The notes beneath the pieces are model-generated. The model saw only the letters and a program-made list of their open reading frames with translations, was not told where the DNA came from and searched no databases. 64,000 nucleotides of DNA, taken from contig CACYHH010000007.1 of assembly GCA_902774115.1 (NCBI GenBank), forward strand, positions 1 to 64,000. Reading direction: 5' to 3'. The number at the start of each line of letters is the position of its first letter. Within the stretch, counting starts at the first letter, position 1. Shown here piece after piece: positions 32,130-41,554 of the stretch. The position numbers and the translations under genes were made by a program. The stretch is from an uncultured Spirochaetales bacterium. GTDB taxonomy: Bacteria > UBP6 > UBA1177.

Positions 32130-35100
32130 TTAATATTCAGCAGGTCTTCTTCTTCGACTTTGAAAAATCTCACTTCTTTTTGTCAGTTTCTCATACATTT
32201 TGAAAAGTTCGGCAACAATTTCAGTTTCACTCATTTTCGGACTAAAACCGTAAGCTGACATAACAGCTTTGTCGTTTTCTTTGTGGGCCTTTCTCAATTC
32301 CGGCGGCATTGTGCTTTCATCGTAAAGGTCGGCAAGTGACGAGTCAGGATATTTCGCTCTCGCATCGAGAATAGCCTGCGCGGTTTGCTCGATTTTTGCT
32401 TTCTGCGCATCTGTCGGATTGCACCACGGAAAATTGTTGTAAACAAGTAATGCCGAATAGCGGTAATCACTTTTTAATCTGCCTGCTACCGTACGCATCC
32501 AAGCATTGTGGACGCCGCTTGTCATAATTCCGAACTCATAAAGCGTTGCATTCGGAATCAGAAGATTTGCGTTGGAAGAGATTACAGCACTGTCAATAAA
32601 TCCAAGCGGAATATAACGTCTGTTTTCAGATGAAGTGCTCGGAACCAAAAGATAGTTTCCGCTTTCAGGATGACGGTTTTCGGTAAAGAGATACGGATAT
32701 GCAGCCCAGTTGCGGGTTGCTTCTTTTTTGCTTGAAGAACGCATTTTTTTTACAGCCTCGATCCGTTTCATAACAAGCGGCATCTTCCGAAGTTCAGCAG
32801 GACTTGCATTTACAAGCCAGAGACAATAACGTTTTGTACCGTTGATAAATTCTTCCGCTCCTAAAAATTCACGGATAAATTTTTTCGCATCAGGTTCTGT
32901 TTTGATGAAATCGTCGTATTCTTCGGCTGAGACAATAAGATTTCCACCATCAGTAGGTTGACTGCCCTTGTTCATTTCCGAAACCGCGCAAAGCGGCTTT
33001 TTCCTGTTTTCAATAAAAACATTCGGCATATCAAGCAGATATCCGTTTATATTCTTAGCTTCGATGACAGTTCCGTCAGCGTTGAAAATCTTTTTATTGT
33101 CACACTTTTTATCTTGATTTTGCGTCAGCAAAATCGAATCCGTGTGGCAACTAAACCCGATAATTACGCAGTGAACCGCCGCCATATTCTTTTTGTCAGT
33201 AGTTTCGTTTTCCCATCGGAATGTCCTCCATGCAAAATCAAAGTGCATTCCGTCAGCAAAGAGCGGTTTCCAGAGATTGGCGACCGTCGCACCTTGCGTT
33301 ATGGAGTTTGTAGAAACAAAAGCACATCTTGTTTTTGTACTTTTAATTGTATCAAATGCCTTTTTATACCAGCAGCAGACATAATCGAGATCGCCCGCGC
33401 CGCTCCAGTCATTGCCGAAAGTGTAAATCACATCTTCTTTCTGATGTTTTTCCAGAAATCTTGCTCCCACAAACGGAGGATTTCCGATTATGTAGTCATA
33501 AATCACAGATTTGCTGCTGTTTTTTTCAGGAAATTTCTTTTCTGTAATCTCTTTGGTTGCAACGTTTAGTTCCTTAAAGTGCGCTCCGTAAGGAATTTCA
33601 GGCTCATGCACGCAGTATTCCCAAGCTTTTTCTCCGGCTTTGTAGACATTCAGTTTGTCGGCATAGACAATTTTCTCATTCTGCTCTTCTTCAAGCGTTG
33701 ACCAATTCATTCTGAGGGCGTTTCCTTCAACAATCGTAGCACTTGTCGAAAGAGGCAGGAAATCGAGGTTTTCCTCAACAATTTCCTCGGTTTCTTTCAT
33801 CATCTGCGATTCTGCGATCCAAAGTGCCGTTTTGGCGACAGTGACAGCAAAATCGTTGATTTCAATGCCGTAAAACTGCGAAATTTTGACTTTTATAGGC
33901 GAGAAGTCATTGCCTAAAAGCTGCTGATTTCCGTGAATCTTTTTAAGAATTTCATTTTCCAGGCGGCGCAGTGAAATATAGGTTTCTGTTAAGAAATTGC
34001 CGCTTCCGCAGGCAGGATCGAGGAACTTCAAATTTGCGATTTTATTGCGGAATTGCTCCAATTTTATCTTTTGAGACGTGCCGCGTGATGTCTCTACAAT
34101 TTTTTTAAATTCGGCACGCAAATCATCTAAAAACAGCGGATCAATGACTTTGTGGATGTTTTCGATGCTCGTGTAATGCATTCCGCCTTTGCGCCGTGTT
34201 TCGGGGTTTAAAGTCGATTCAAAAACTGCTCCGAAAATCGTTGGCGAAATATCGCTCCAGTCAAAACCGGCACTAGCCTTATTCACAAGGATATCTACAA
34301 TCTCCTCATTAAATCTGGGGATTTCGATTTCGCGCTCGGCAAAAAGGCCGCCGTTTACATACGGAAACGCCGCCAGATCATCATTAAGATACGGATCTCT
34401 ACCTTCAGGTTTTGTGTTTAGAATCGCAAATAAATTCAATATCTTTTCACGAGTTTCCTCAGGTCTGAATTTTGCAAGATAACGCCCGAACATATCTTTT
34501 TCAGAGAAAATTCCGGCATCTTCGGCATAAAGCAGAAAAACAAGGCGCACACAGAGAATATTCAGAGATTTGAGAGTTTCTGCACTTTCAGGATTTTTGT
34601 ACTGCTTCAAAATCGCGTCGTAGAGCTTTCCGACAAGTTCTCCGGCTTTGAGTGAAATTTGTTCTTCCGGCGAAATCGAAGTCTTTTTGGTGTCAATCAT
34701 AAACTGCAAACATTCAAATTTATTCGGTAAATCCTCGAGCAGAACCTGAATCGGCTCGCCCTGCGGCTTTTCCATGTCGTAGATCAGAAACTCCTGAAAG
34801 TTGCAGGTTATAATCCAGCGAGGACGGCTTGAATAAGGCAATTCCGAAGAATATCTTTTTGCCTGCTGGAACGGTGTAAGAAGACTGCCGTCGCTTTGCT
34901 TTATCGGTTTGAGTAAATCTTTGTCGAGACTTTTCTGCTCGATCATAACGTGAGTCGAAGGAATATAGGCATCAATAAAACTCGTATGGTCAAGATGGAC
35001 TTTGTCTTCAAAAGTTATGAAATCACTAATGTTTTCGACGTTGTAAACATGCTCAAGTAAATCAATCCAAAAAAGTTGGCTTTCACCCTTTTCGTAGCCT

Positions 35101-35165
35101 TTGCCTTGCCATCTTTCAGTAAATTCCTTAGCCGCTTTTTTGCGATTTATTGCAGTTTTTGCCAT
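32130..35165 (-). CDS. MmeI-like (type IIL/IIG) restriction-modification protein, copy 2
   Basis: A 1011-residue paralogue of the gene at 10854-13850 with the same domain order: nuclease motif FIDAYIPSTHVMIEQKS, spacer, methyltransferase motif I LKFLDPACGSGNFLTETY, motif IV YIIGNPPFVGA, target recognition, C-terminal YPDSSLADLYDESTMPPELRKAH. The central ISLKAGELVGKLYDAILKQY-to-HYTSI stretch is nearly identical in both. The recognition domain (from NVFIENRKKPL to NNFPWCNPTD) is clearly diverged, so the two probably recognise different sites. GGAG lies upstream of the ATG. Oddities: a REP-like palindrome in frame (34073-34097) and a basic tail SRRRRPAEY beyond the paralogue's end. Confidence 0.88.
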   Translation of the reverse strand: MAKTAINRKKAAKEFTERWQGKGYEKGESQLFWIDLLEHVYNVENISDFITFEDKVHLDHTSFIDAYIPSTHVMIEQKSLDKDLLKPIKQSDGSLLTPFQQAKRYSSELPYSSRPRWIITCNFQEFLIYDMEKPQGEPIQVLLEDLPNKFECLQFMIDTKKTSISPEEQISLKAGELVGKLYDAILKQYKNPESAETLKSLNILCVRLVFLLYAEDAGIFSEKDMFGRYLAKFRPEETREKILNLFAILNTKPEGRDPYLNDDLAAFPYVNGGLFAEREIEIPRFNEEIVDILVNKASAGFDWSDISPTIFGAVFESTLNPETRRKGGMHYTSIENIHKVIDPLFLDDLRAEFKKIVETSRGTSQKIKLEQFRNKIANLKFLDPACGSGNFLTETYISLRRLENEILKKIHGNQQLLGNDFSPIKVKISQFYGIEINDFAVTVAKTALWIAESQMMKETEEIVEENLDFLPLSTSATIVEGNALRMNWSTLEEEQNEKIVYADKLNVYKAGEKAWEYCVHEPEIPYGAHFKELNVATKEITEKKFPEKNSSKSVIYDYIIGNPPFVGARFLEKHQKEDVIYTFGNDWSGAGDLDYVCCWYKKAFDTIKSTKTRCAFVSTNSITQGATVANLWKPLFADGMHFDFAWRTFRWENETTDKKNMAAVHCVIIGFSCHTDSILLTQNQDKKCDNKKIFNADGTVIEAKNINGYLLDMPNVFIENRKKPLCAVSEMNKGSQPTDGGNLIVSAEEYDDFIKTEPDAKKFIREFLGAEEFINGTKRYCLWLVNASPAELRKMPLVMKRIEAVKKMRSSSKKEATRNWAAYPYLFTENRHPESGNYLLVPSTSSENRRYIPLGFIDSAVISSNANLLIPNATLYEFGIMTSGVHNAWMRTVAGRLKSDYRYSALLVYNNFPWCNPTDAQKAKIEQTAQAILDARAKYPDSSLADLYDESTMPPELRKAHKENDKAVMSAYGFSPKMSETEIVAELFKMYEKLTKRSEIFQSRRRRPAEY
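34073..34097. repeat. REP-like palindrome inside MmeI-like copy 2
   Basis: GAGAC (34073-34077), 12 bases, GTCTC (34090-34094), then TAC. The ends match the GTAGAGAC...GTCTC frame of the REPs near the RAYT gene; the middle has diverged. It encodes VETSRGTS in the linker before the methyltransferase domain. Confidence 0.4.
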
Positions 35166-35234
35166 ATTTCACTCCGCTAATCACGATTAAAGCATTTTCT
35201 CGTATCACATAAACAAACAGAAAACAATTTAACT

Positions 35235-36929
35235 TTACAGCCCTTCCCGCACCGGCTGTGAATCTGACGAGAAAACAGAGCCGTTGCCGCAGAATGACGA
35301 AGTGGAAAGATTATCTTCCAACACACTGAAATCGTTAAGATTCCATGCATTAACAGCTGTTGTATTGTTACCGAAAAATATCTTTTTGGAGCCGAAACTC
35401 CTAACCTCGGAATCTGCAATGTTCAAACCGTTGTTGTTGTTCAAAAGGCTCATGGAATCAAATCTGAGAAGTGATGACGAATAGAGCGATATTCCGTGCC
35501 CGAAATCGGTCGAAGGGGCAAAAACGCAGCTTTTATCCTCTGTGCATTTTCTCGGCAGAGTGTCTTTTATTTCAATATTTGCCAAAGAAATTTCAGCACT
35601 TACAGCAAGGATTCCCGTTTCTCTGTTTTCTGAAAAAAGACCGTTTTTCATTACGGCTGAAGCTCCATTCTGAATTGCTGCACCGACTCCGAATTCGCCA
35701 GTATAACTATCGGATTTTGTTGAAACAATTTCAAAATCCTCAATATCTGCGCTACAATTTCCGTCAAGCAGCACTCCCGCCTTTTCAGCTGAATTTACCG
35801 AAAGGCGCTTTATGAAACTTCCGCTTCCGTCGACAAGCTGCAAAGCGAAACCGTTTTCTCCGAGACCGTCCGAAAATACAGATTTTACCGTCATATCTTC
35901 GGCATACAGAGTCGCTCCGCGCGAAAAAACGCCGTTTCCCCTGCTGTTTTCTATCAAAATCCGTTCAAAACACCCTTTTACACTGCCGTCAAGGACGATC
36001 CCGCCCTGTTCATCTATAGTTTCGAGCATATTTCCGGCAGTAAAATCAATGAGTTTCAAATTTATTTCGTCACTTTCCGAAGATACAAAAACAAATGAAG
36101 TCGCAGTATCTGAAACGGAGCTGTTTTTTATTACGATATCGGCTGAATTTTCCGCATAAAAACCGTGTCCCTCATAGCTTCTAAGCCCGCCGTAAACTCC
36201 TGAAATCACGGAATGTTCTATATTAACTGAATTTGTATTGCCAGATTCGCCCCAGACCGCTATGGCGAAAGAATTGACTCCCGCAATCTCGCTTCCCAAG
36301 ACACTCAAACTGCCGTTTCCGAAAGAAATTCCGTAACTTATGCCTGATGCAGCTTCATCGATATCACCTATAAAACTGTCAATAACCGTAAGATCAGCTC
36401 GGCATCCCGCTTCATCCGGACAGATGTTTATTCCCCCTTTCGTGCAGTGCGAAAGAACGCTGTTTTTCACAGTTGTTACAGATCCGTTTTCAGCAAAAAT
36501 ACAGCGCACCTTTCCGGAAAGAGAAACATTTTCAATAGAAAGTTCCGCATTCGGAGCAACTTCTATAACACCCTGATTTTCTTCATCATTACACACAACA
36601 AGCGTATTTTCTGCACCGTTTCCAGAAATTCTGAGCTTTTTTCCGGCTTTTATACAGCCAGAAAAACAGCCGTCGCCTAAAATCAATTCTCCGTTTTCAG
36701 GTTCCGGCAGCGGAAAACACTCAAAATTTTTGTCGTATTTCCTTGTTTCAGCAATTTCAGGCTTCTGAGGCAATTCGGGCTTTTGATATGAAACAGCATT
36801 CTCCGCACACTCTTCAGCCGCTTCGTCCGGGATTTCGTCAAAATCACCATTCTCTACCGGAACATTTTCGGAGACTTCTCCGCAAGAAAAGGCAGAAAAC
36901 GCAATAAAAACAACAATAAACGCTATCAT
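35235..36929 (-). CDS. Parallel beta-helix lipoprotein A
   Basis: A 564-residue predicted lipoprotein (lipobox SAFSC, Cys16) with a Glu/Pro-rich spacer. A long array of short beta-strand turns follows, such as VIKNSSVSDTATSFVFVSS and SADIEDFEIVSTKSDS, typical of right-handed parallel beta-helix (pectate-lyase-like) repeats. No polysaccharide-lyase active-site motif is recognisable, so adhesion or carbohydrate binding is as likely as catalysis. Its start overlaps the end of gene 36926-37969 (ATGA), so the two are coupled and probably work together. Confidence 0.7.
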   Translation of the reverse strand: MIAFIVVFIAFSAFSCGEVSENVPVENGDFDEIPDEAAEECAENAVSYQKPELPQKPEIAETRKYDKNFECFPLPEPENGELILGDGCFSGCIKAGKKLRISGNGAENTLVVCNDEENQGVIEVAPNAELSIENVSLSGKVRCIFAENGSVTTVKNSVLSHCTKGGINICPDEAGCRADLTVIDSFIGDIDEAASGISYGISFGNGSLSVLGSEIAGVNSFAIAVWGESGNTNSVNIEHSVISGVYGGLRSYEGHGFYAENSADIVIKNSSVSDTATSFVFVSSESDEINLKLIDFTAGNMLETIDEQGGIVLDGSVKGCFERILIENSRGNGVFSRGATLYAEDMTVKSVFSDGLGENGFALQLVDGSGSFIKRLSVNSAEKAGVLLDGNCSADIEDFEIVSTKSDSYTGEFGVGAAIQNGASAVMKNGLFSENRETGILAVSAEISLANIEIKDTLPRKCTEDKSCVFAPSTDFGHGISLYSSSLLRFDSMSLLNNNNGLNIADSEVRSFGSKKIFFGNNTTAVNAWNLNDFSVLEDNLSTSSFCGNGSVFSSDSQPVREGL

Positions 36930-37969
36930 TGCAACTCAAAAAAAGTATCGATTATAAAAAGTTCTTCGTCGCGCTTTATATCTGCTGATGAAAAGTCATT
37001 CCGCGTGATCCCTTCACGCAAAGAGGGATCTTCAACTGCATTCTGCACTACGAGCCCGAAACTTCCGTTTTCAGAAAAAACCGAAAGATTTCTGAATGTT
37101 GCGCCGACCAAAGAAGAGCCCTCAGCGCCGTCGAGGATCACTCCGGCCCGTGTAAAACCGCTGATCGAGCTGTTTTCGATGGCAACAGAGCCCGCTTCAG
37201 CAAGAAACTGGTTCTTAACGACGAGCCCGTCACCCACGCTTTCAAGCATGACATCCCTCTTTCTCACTCCTTCGATCACACTTCCGGAAATTTGAAAAGC
37301 AGTGTTTCCCAAAATTTCGACTGCAGCGGCGCCGTTATCTGAAAAAGAAGAGCCTGAAACAGACAAAACGCCTCTTTTTCCGCTGTTATTCTGCGCCCAG
37401 AGAGCGGTAAAACCGCATTTTGAAAGAGCGACGTTTTCCAAAGTCACTTTGTGCGCGCCGTTTATCAGAATTCCCGTTCCGTCAGTATGCTCCATTTTCG
37501 AATTTTTTATCAACACTTCCGACTCTTTGCCCGAAATCACAATCCCGCGACCGCCGAAAACGGAAGCAGCGCTTATCCCTGAAAAAGAGATATTTTCCAT
37601 TTCGACAGAGCTTCCCGAAATAAAAAGCGCAGCCGAACCACTTGAAACATCTTTAAAAGAAAAATCGCGCAACAAAACTCCTGAAACATCGGATATTGCG
37701 AGACTTTTCAAATAAGTAGAGCCGTCTTTCCTGCCAAAGACACGAAGCGGTTTTGCAACCAGAACCGAACCTTCAAAAACTCCGCTTCCAAGACAGATAC
37801 AGTTTGAAAAAGCGGCTGAGGAATCAATCAGCGCATCCTGCAAAGAATTGATGTCATGAGCAACATAGCACTTTCCGCTGCACTCTTCGGGCAACGAATA
37901 ATCCGAAGTTCCGTTTTCCGAACACGACAGAATAAAAATGAAAGAAAAGATAAATAATAATTTAGTCAT
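36926..37969 (-). CDS. Parallel beta-helix lipoprotein B
   Basis: A 347-residue predicted lipoprotein (lipobox FILSC, Cys16) built like its downstream neighbour: DVSGVLLRDFSFKDVSSGS, VLIKNSKMEHTDGTGI, KVTLENVALSKCG and similar beta-helix turns. The N-terminal part has paired cysteines (CSGKCYVAHD, FSNCICLGSG). Function unknown. First gene of the two-gene unit. It is divergent from the giant lipoprotein at 38159, with 189 AT-rich bases between them holding both promoters. Confidence 0.7.
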   Translation of the reverse strand: MTKLLFIFSFIFILSCSENGTSDYSLPEECSGKCYVAHDINSLQDALIDSSAAFSNCICLGSGVFEGSVLVAKPLRVFGRKDGSTYLKSLAISDVSGVLLRDFSFKDVSSGSAALFISGSSVEMENISFSGISAASVFGGRGIVISGKESEVLIKNSKMEHTDGTGILINGAHKVTLENVALSKCGFTALWAQNNSGKRGVLSVSGSSFSDNGAAAVEILGNTAFQISGSVIEGVRKRDVMLESVGDGLVVKNQFLAEAGSVAIENSSISGFTRAGVILDGAEGSSLVGATFRNLSVFSENGSFGLVVQNAVEDPSLREGITRNDFSSADIKRDEELFIIDTFFELQ

Positions 37970-38158
37970 TTCGCAACCTCAAAAATCAGTATCACCGCAA
38001 AACAATAATACGAAAAAGATTTTTGTCAAATATAAAATAAAAAATCTGAAAACGGTTTTTCAGGCAGCTGATTCAAAAGTTACAGCAAAAAATTTCTTGC
38101 CTTTATGTTTAAAATTTTAATAATTGTTGAACTTGTCCAAGTTTTTTAGGAGGGTCCC

Positions 38159-41100
38159 ATGAAGCGAGTTTTTTGTTTTATTTTTGTTTTTGTTTTGATT
38201 TCTGCGGTCGCAGCCTGCGGCGGCAAGAAAAAGGAAGTGCCCAATGAAAGCAGCAAACCGCTGCCTCAGGAAGAAGTGTCGCAGGAAATTCCTGCCGAAG
38301 ACGGCGGAACGATCACAAGTTCCGATGAATCGGTAACAATTGAAATTCCGGCGGGCGCTCTTGATTCGGACACAACGATCACGATGAAAGTCTATGATGC
38401 CAAAGGCTATCCGGGAACGGAAGACAAAACCGTGATCAGCAAAGTCGTCGAATTCGAACCTTCCGGCACGATTTTCAAAAAACCGGTCGTTATTTCGATG
38501 GTAAGCCTCGGAAGCGGCGGGGAACAACTCAGAGAAGTCAAAAAAACAACAGCTGTGACTGCCGCTGTTTATAAAGAAGAAAAAAGCGAATGGAGCTACA
38601 GTCCGAAAGGTGCCGCTGTTAAAATCACAGGTCACAGCGAAGCGGGCGATCCTATTATGACAACTGCGGCAGGCGATCCGATCATGCTTAATGCAGCAGG
38701 CGATCCGATAATGCAGAGCACTGGAGAGAGGCTGAGTGCTGCGGGAGATCCGATCATGATTACTTCGGCAGGTGATCCGATCATGACGGCTGCGGCAGGC
38801 GATCCGATCATGATGACGACAGGTCACTTCACGGCTTTCGCTTTCTTCCTTATCGAAGTCGAAGAGGAAGAACCTGCTGAGCCGGACGATGACGAAATCA
38901 CGGATGAAGATGATGACACCGAACCGACAGAAGATGAAGAAGAAATCCCGGAAGAAATCGAAGATGAAACAGTTATCCCTGATGAAGACGAAGATACTGA
39001 CCCCGTCGTTCCGGAACCTGAACCGGAACTTCTCTATTCCAAAGTTCTCTGCACCGGTATGACGATCTGCACCGATGAAAACGGTTCCCAGATTCTGTGC
39101 CCTGAAGAGGAAAATGCGTTCTACGGTCAGGATGCACAGTATGCAGCAAGAAGATCGTGCGTTCCGAATCACAAACTGACAGAAGTCGCAAAACCGGACA
39201 CGCTTGAAAACGATTTTGTTGAGGTGCATGACGGCAACACCGGCCTTACATGGCTTTATCTCGGTGCAAAGGGAACTTACGAAGGAGTTAAAAACGGCTG
39301 CGCCATTTCTTATAACGGTCGTGAGGACTGGAGATTCCCGACCCCGAAAGAACTTATGACTCTTGCCCTGAACGACAGGCTTTTCCGCGGTGTTCCGGTT
39401 GATCCGATCCTTTTTAAAAAGGTAATCGATGACGGATTCGAAAGTTCTTCCTACAGCGATAAATACGGCATTTATCTCTGGAGTTCGATAGAAAATTATA
39501 TGTATGCGCTGGAATACGGCATGACGATTCCTCCGAAAGCCTACGAAAGTTACCAGAGCGTTTTTTACGACGGCATTCTTATGTGCGTAAGCGGTGAAGA
39601 ATACGGAAAAGTCAATGCAGACAACTACGCTTCGATCACCAGAAGCGGTGACGAAATGGTCTTCGATTCATCTACAAACCTTTACTGGCAGAAGGATTCC
39701 GGCAAGGCTGAAACATGGAAAGATGCTCTTAACTACTGCGAAAACCTTGAATACGCAGGTTTCAGCGACTGGAGACTTCCCAACAAAAACGAACTTGTGA
39801 CACTTATCGACCATTCAAAGCTCGGAACGGATGTCGTTTCTTCGTTCCCCGGCATGAAAGCCGATGTCTTCTGGAGCTCGACCAGCGCCGGTGAATACAA
39901 GTGGGTCGTCGATATGACTGACGGAACGGCTTACACTTTCAACGGCAAGACCGCCGGAGGATTTTACATCATGAGACACAGCGAACTGCCGATTTCTGTC
40001 CGCTGCGTCAGATCAAAACTTGATGAAAAAACAGAAATCCCGGTTTGCAACGAAAGCGGAGTTGCACCGTGCAAGGCTGCAGACGGAACGGTCTGGTCTT
40101 CGGTCATATACCCCGAAATTTTTGTAGATTTCGACAAATCAAAGATCTCATCCTATAACGGAGGCGGATGCCTTAACTGCAGAAACAATACGCGCTCGAC
40201 AGACGACGGTGTTTATTCGTGGGATATTGCCGAAATGTGCCGCAACCTTAGAGAAAAGGACTCGAACAACTGGAGACTTCCGACGTTAGACGAGATCCGC
40301 TCGATAGTCACAACGGAAAAACTCAAAAAAGGCGGCTCCTGCGGGATAACGAATGAATGTTTTGAAGAGTCATGCGGAAATGGAGAAACATGCTCCGAAG
40401 ACGAGCCGTCGCAAACGCTTTTCTATGATTACGGAGCTATGTTTTCTGCTACATTCAATCTTGAGCATTCATATCATGATGAGGAAAACGGAAGAGATCT
40501 CTATCCTGCGTTATGGGCTTTAAGCACGGAATACGGCAGCATGGGGCTGTCTTCTGATATTCCTGTTTCAATGCTTTTCCAGAGATGCGTCCTTGACGAA
40601 ACACTTTCCTATGAAACGGCTCCATATACCGATCCGGAAACAGGTTTGACCTGGTCTGACATTTCTTCGGACTACCTGATACTGCCGGATGCAGACGACT
40701 ACTGCTACGAGCTTTCACAAGGAGATCCTGAACACTGGTGGAGAATGCCGACCTTAGATGAAGTTAAAACACTTGTCAGAAACTGCAGTGAAGAGGAAGA
40801 GTGGTGTCCTGTTGATGTTACCGGAAAATATTCGGTTTTCGGTGATATTGACTATGTATGGGCTGCAGACAATGACGGCAAACTCTACTACGTTGAGTTT
40901 TCGGATGCCGGGATCTATGAAACCAGCAATGATGACTGGAACAGAGTCCGCTGCGTTTCCGACGGTTCCAACCCGTGTGCATACGATCCGTGCAACGGGC
41001 TTGCGCGCTGCAATGTTGTCGAGAATGCAGGCGTAAGAACCTACGAGTGCGGCTGTCCTGATTTTTACAAGTGGAACGGTTCAAATTGCGAAAGCATCTG

Positions 41101-41512
41101 TTCGACCGATCCGTGCGGCTCGGTTCTGCATTCCACGGGACTTTGCAAACCTACATCGGAAACGGCGTATGAATGCGGCTGCGCTTCCGGTTACCTGTGG
41201 AGCGGTTCGGCGTGCGTAAATCCGTGCAAAGGCGATCCGTGCGCTGCAGAATCGGTAAATTCTACCGGAGAATGCACTGTAGTATCGGCAGAAGAATACA
41301 AGTGCAGCTGCAACGAAGATGAAGGTTTTTACTGGACGGCAGCGGAGCATAAATGCGTAAATCCCTGCGCGGCTGATCCGAATCCGTGCACCGTTGTTGA
41401 AAATTCCACCGGAGAATGCACTGCAACATCGGCAACGGAATACGAGTGCGGCTGTGACGGAGATTTCGAATGGTATCCGCCTTTACAGGAATGCGTGATG
41501 ACGGCTATATAA
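38159..41512 (+). CDS. Giant modular lipoprotein: ZU5-like, AGDPIM repeats, DUF1566 and EGF-like modules
   Basis: A 1117-residue surface lipoprotein candidate (Cys20 in AVAAC). Order of parts: a ZU5-like domain (about 45-150; GGTITSSDESVTIEIPAGAL) interrupted near its end by six AGDPIM repeats and closed by GHFTAFAFF; an acidic Asp/Glu/Pro stalk; several DUF1566-type modules (GNTGLTWLY, DWRFPTPKEL; LYWQKDSGKAE, DWRLPNKNEL; NWRLPTLDEI; WWRMPTLDEV); and EGF-like cysteine modules at the C-terminus (NPCKGDPC, ECGCASGYLWSG and similar). ZU5 domains elsewhere occur in scaffold and autoproteolytic proteins. Function unknown; the architecture suggests host or particle adhesion. TAGGAGGGTCCC precedes the ATG. 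Confidence 0.8.
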   Translation: MKRVFCFIFVFVLISAVAACGGKKKEVPNESSKPLPQEEVSQEIPAEDGGTITSSDESVTIEIPAGALDSDTTITMKVYDAKGYPGTEDKTVISKVVEFEPSGTIFKKPVVISMVSLGSGGEQLREVKKTTAVTAAVYKEEKSEWSYSPKGAAVKITGHSEAGDPIMTTAAGDPIMLNAAGDPIMQSTGERLSAAGDPIMITSAGDPIMTAAAGDPIMMTTGHFTAFAFFLIEVEEEEPAEPDDDEITDEDDDTEPTEDEEEIPEEIEDETVIPDEDEDTDPVVPEPEPELLYSKVLCTGMTICTDENGSQILCPEEENAFYGQDAQYAARRSCVPNHKLTEVAKPDTLENDFVEVHDGNTGLTWLYLGAKGTYEGVKNGCAISYNGREDWRFPTPKELMTLALNDRLFRGVPVDPILFKKVIDDGFESSSYSDKYGIYLWSSIENYMYALEYGMTIPPKAYESYQSVFYDGILMCVSGEEYGKVNADNYASITRSGDEMVFDSSTNLYWQKDSGKAETWKDALNYCENLEYAGFSDWRLPNKNELVTLIDHSKLGTDVVSSFPGMKADVFWSSTSAGEYKWVVDMTDGTAYTFNGKTAGGFYIMRHSELPISVRCVRSKLDEKTEIPVCNESGVAPCKAADGTVWSSVIYPEIFVDFDKSKISSYNGGGCLNCRNNTRSTDDGVYSWDIAEMCRNLREKDSNNWRLPTLDEIRSIVTTEKLKKGGSCGITNECFEESCGNGETCSEDEPSQTLFYDYGAMFSATFNLEHSYHDEENGRDLYPALWALSTEYGSMGLSSDIPVSMLFQRCVLDETLSYETAPYTDPETGLTWSDISSDYLILPDADDYCYELSQGDPEHWWRMPTLDEVKTLVRNCSEEEEWCPVDVTGKYSVFGDIDYVWAADNDGKLYYVEFSDAGIYETSNDDWNRVRCVSDGSNPCAYDPCNGLARCNVVENAGVRTYECGCPDFYKWNGSNCESICSTDPCGSVLHSTGLCKPTSETAYECGCASGYLWSGSACVNPCKGDPCAAESVNSTGECTVVSAEEYKCSCNEDEGFYWTAAEHKCVNPCAADPNPCTVVENSTGECTATSATEYECGCDGDFEWYPPLQECVMTAI
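38642..38812 (+). repeat. Six-copy AGDPIM coding repeat
   Basis: Six copies of Ala-Gly-Asp-Pro-Ile-Met separated by 2-11 other residues inside the lipoprotein. The copies use different synonymous codons (GCG/GCA, GGC/GGA/GGT, CCT/CCG, ATT/ATC/ATA), so the peptide, not the DNA, is being kept. Confidence 0.85.
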
Positions 41513-41554
41513 AGCCTCTTTATTAAAGAATCTCAATCAATAAATTCAGAAAAA

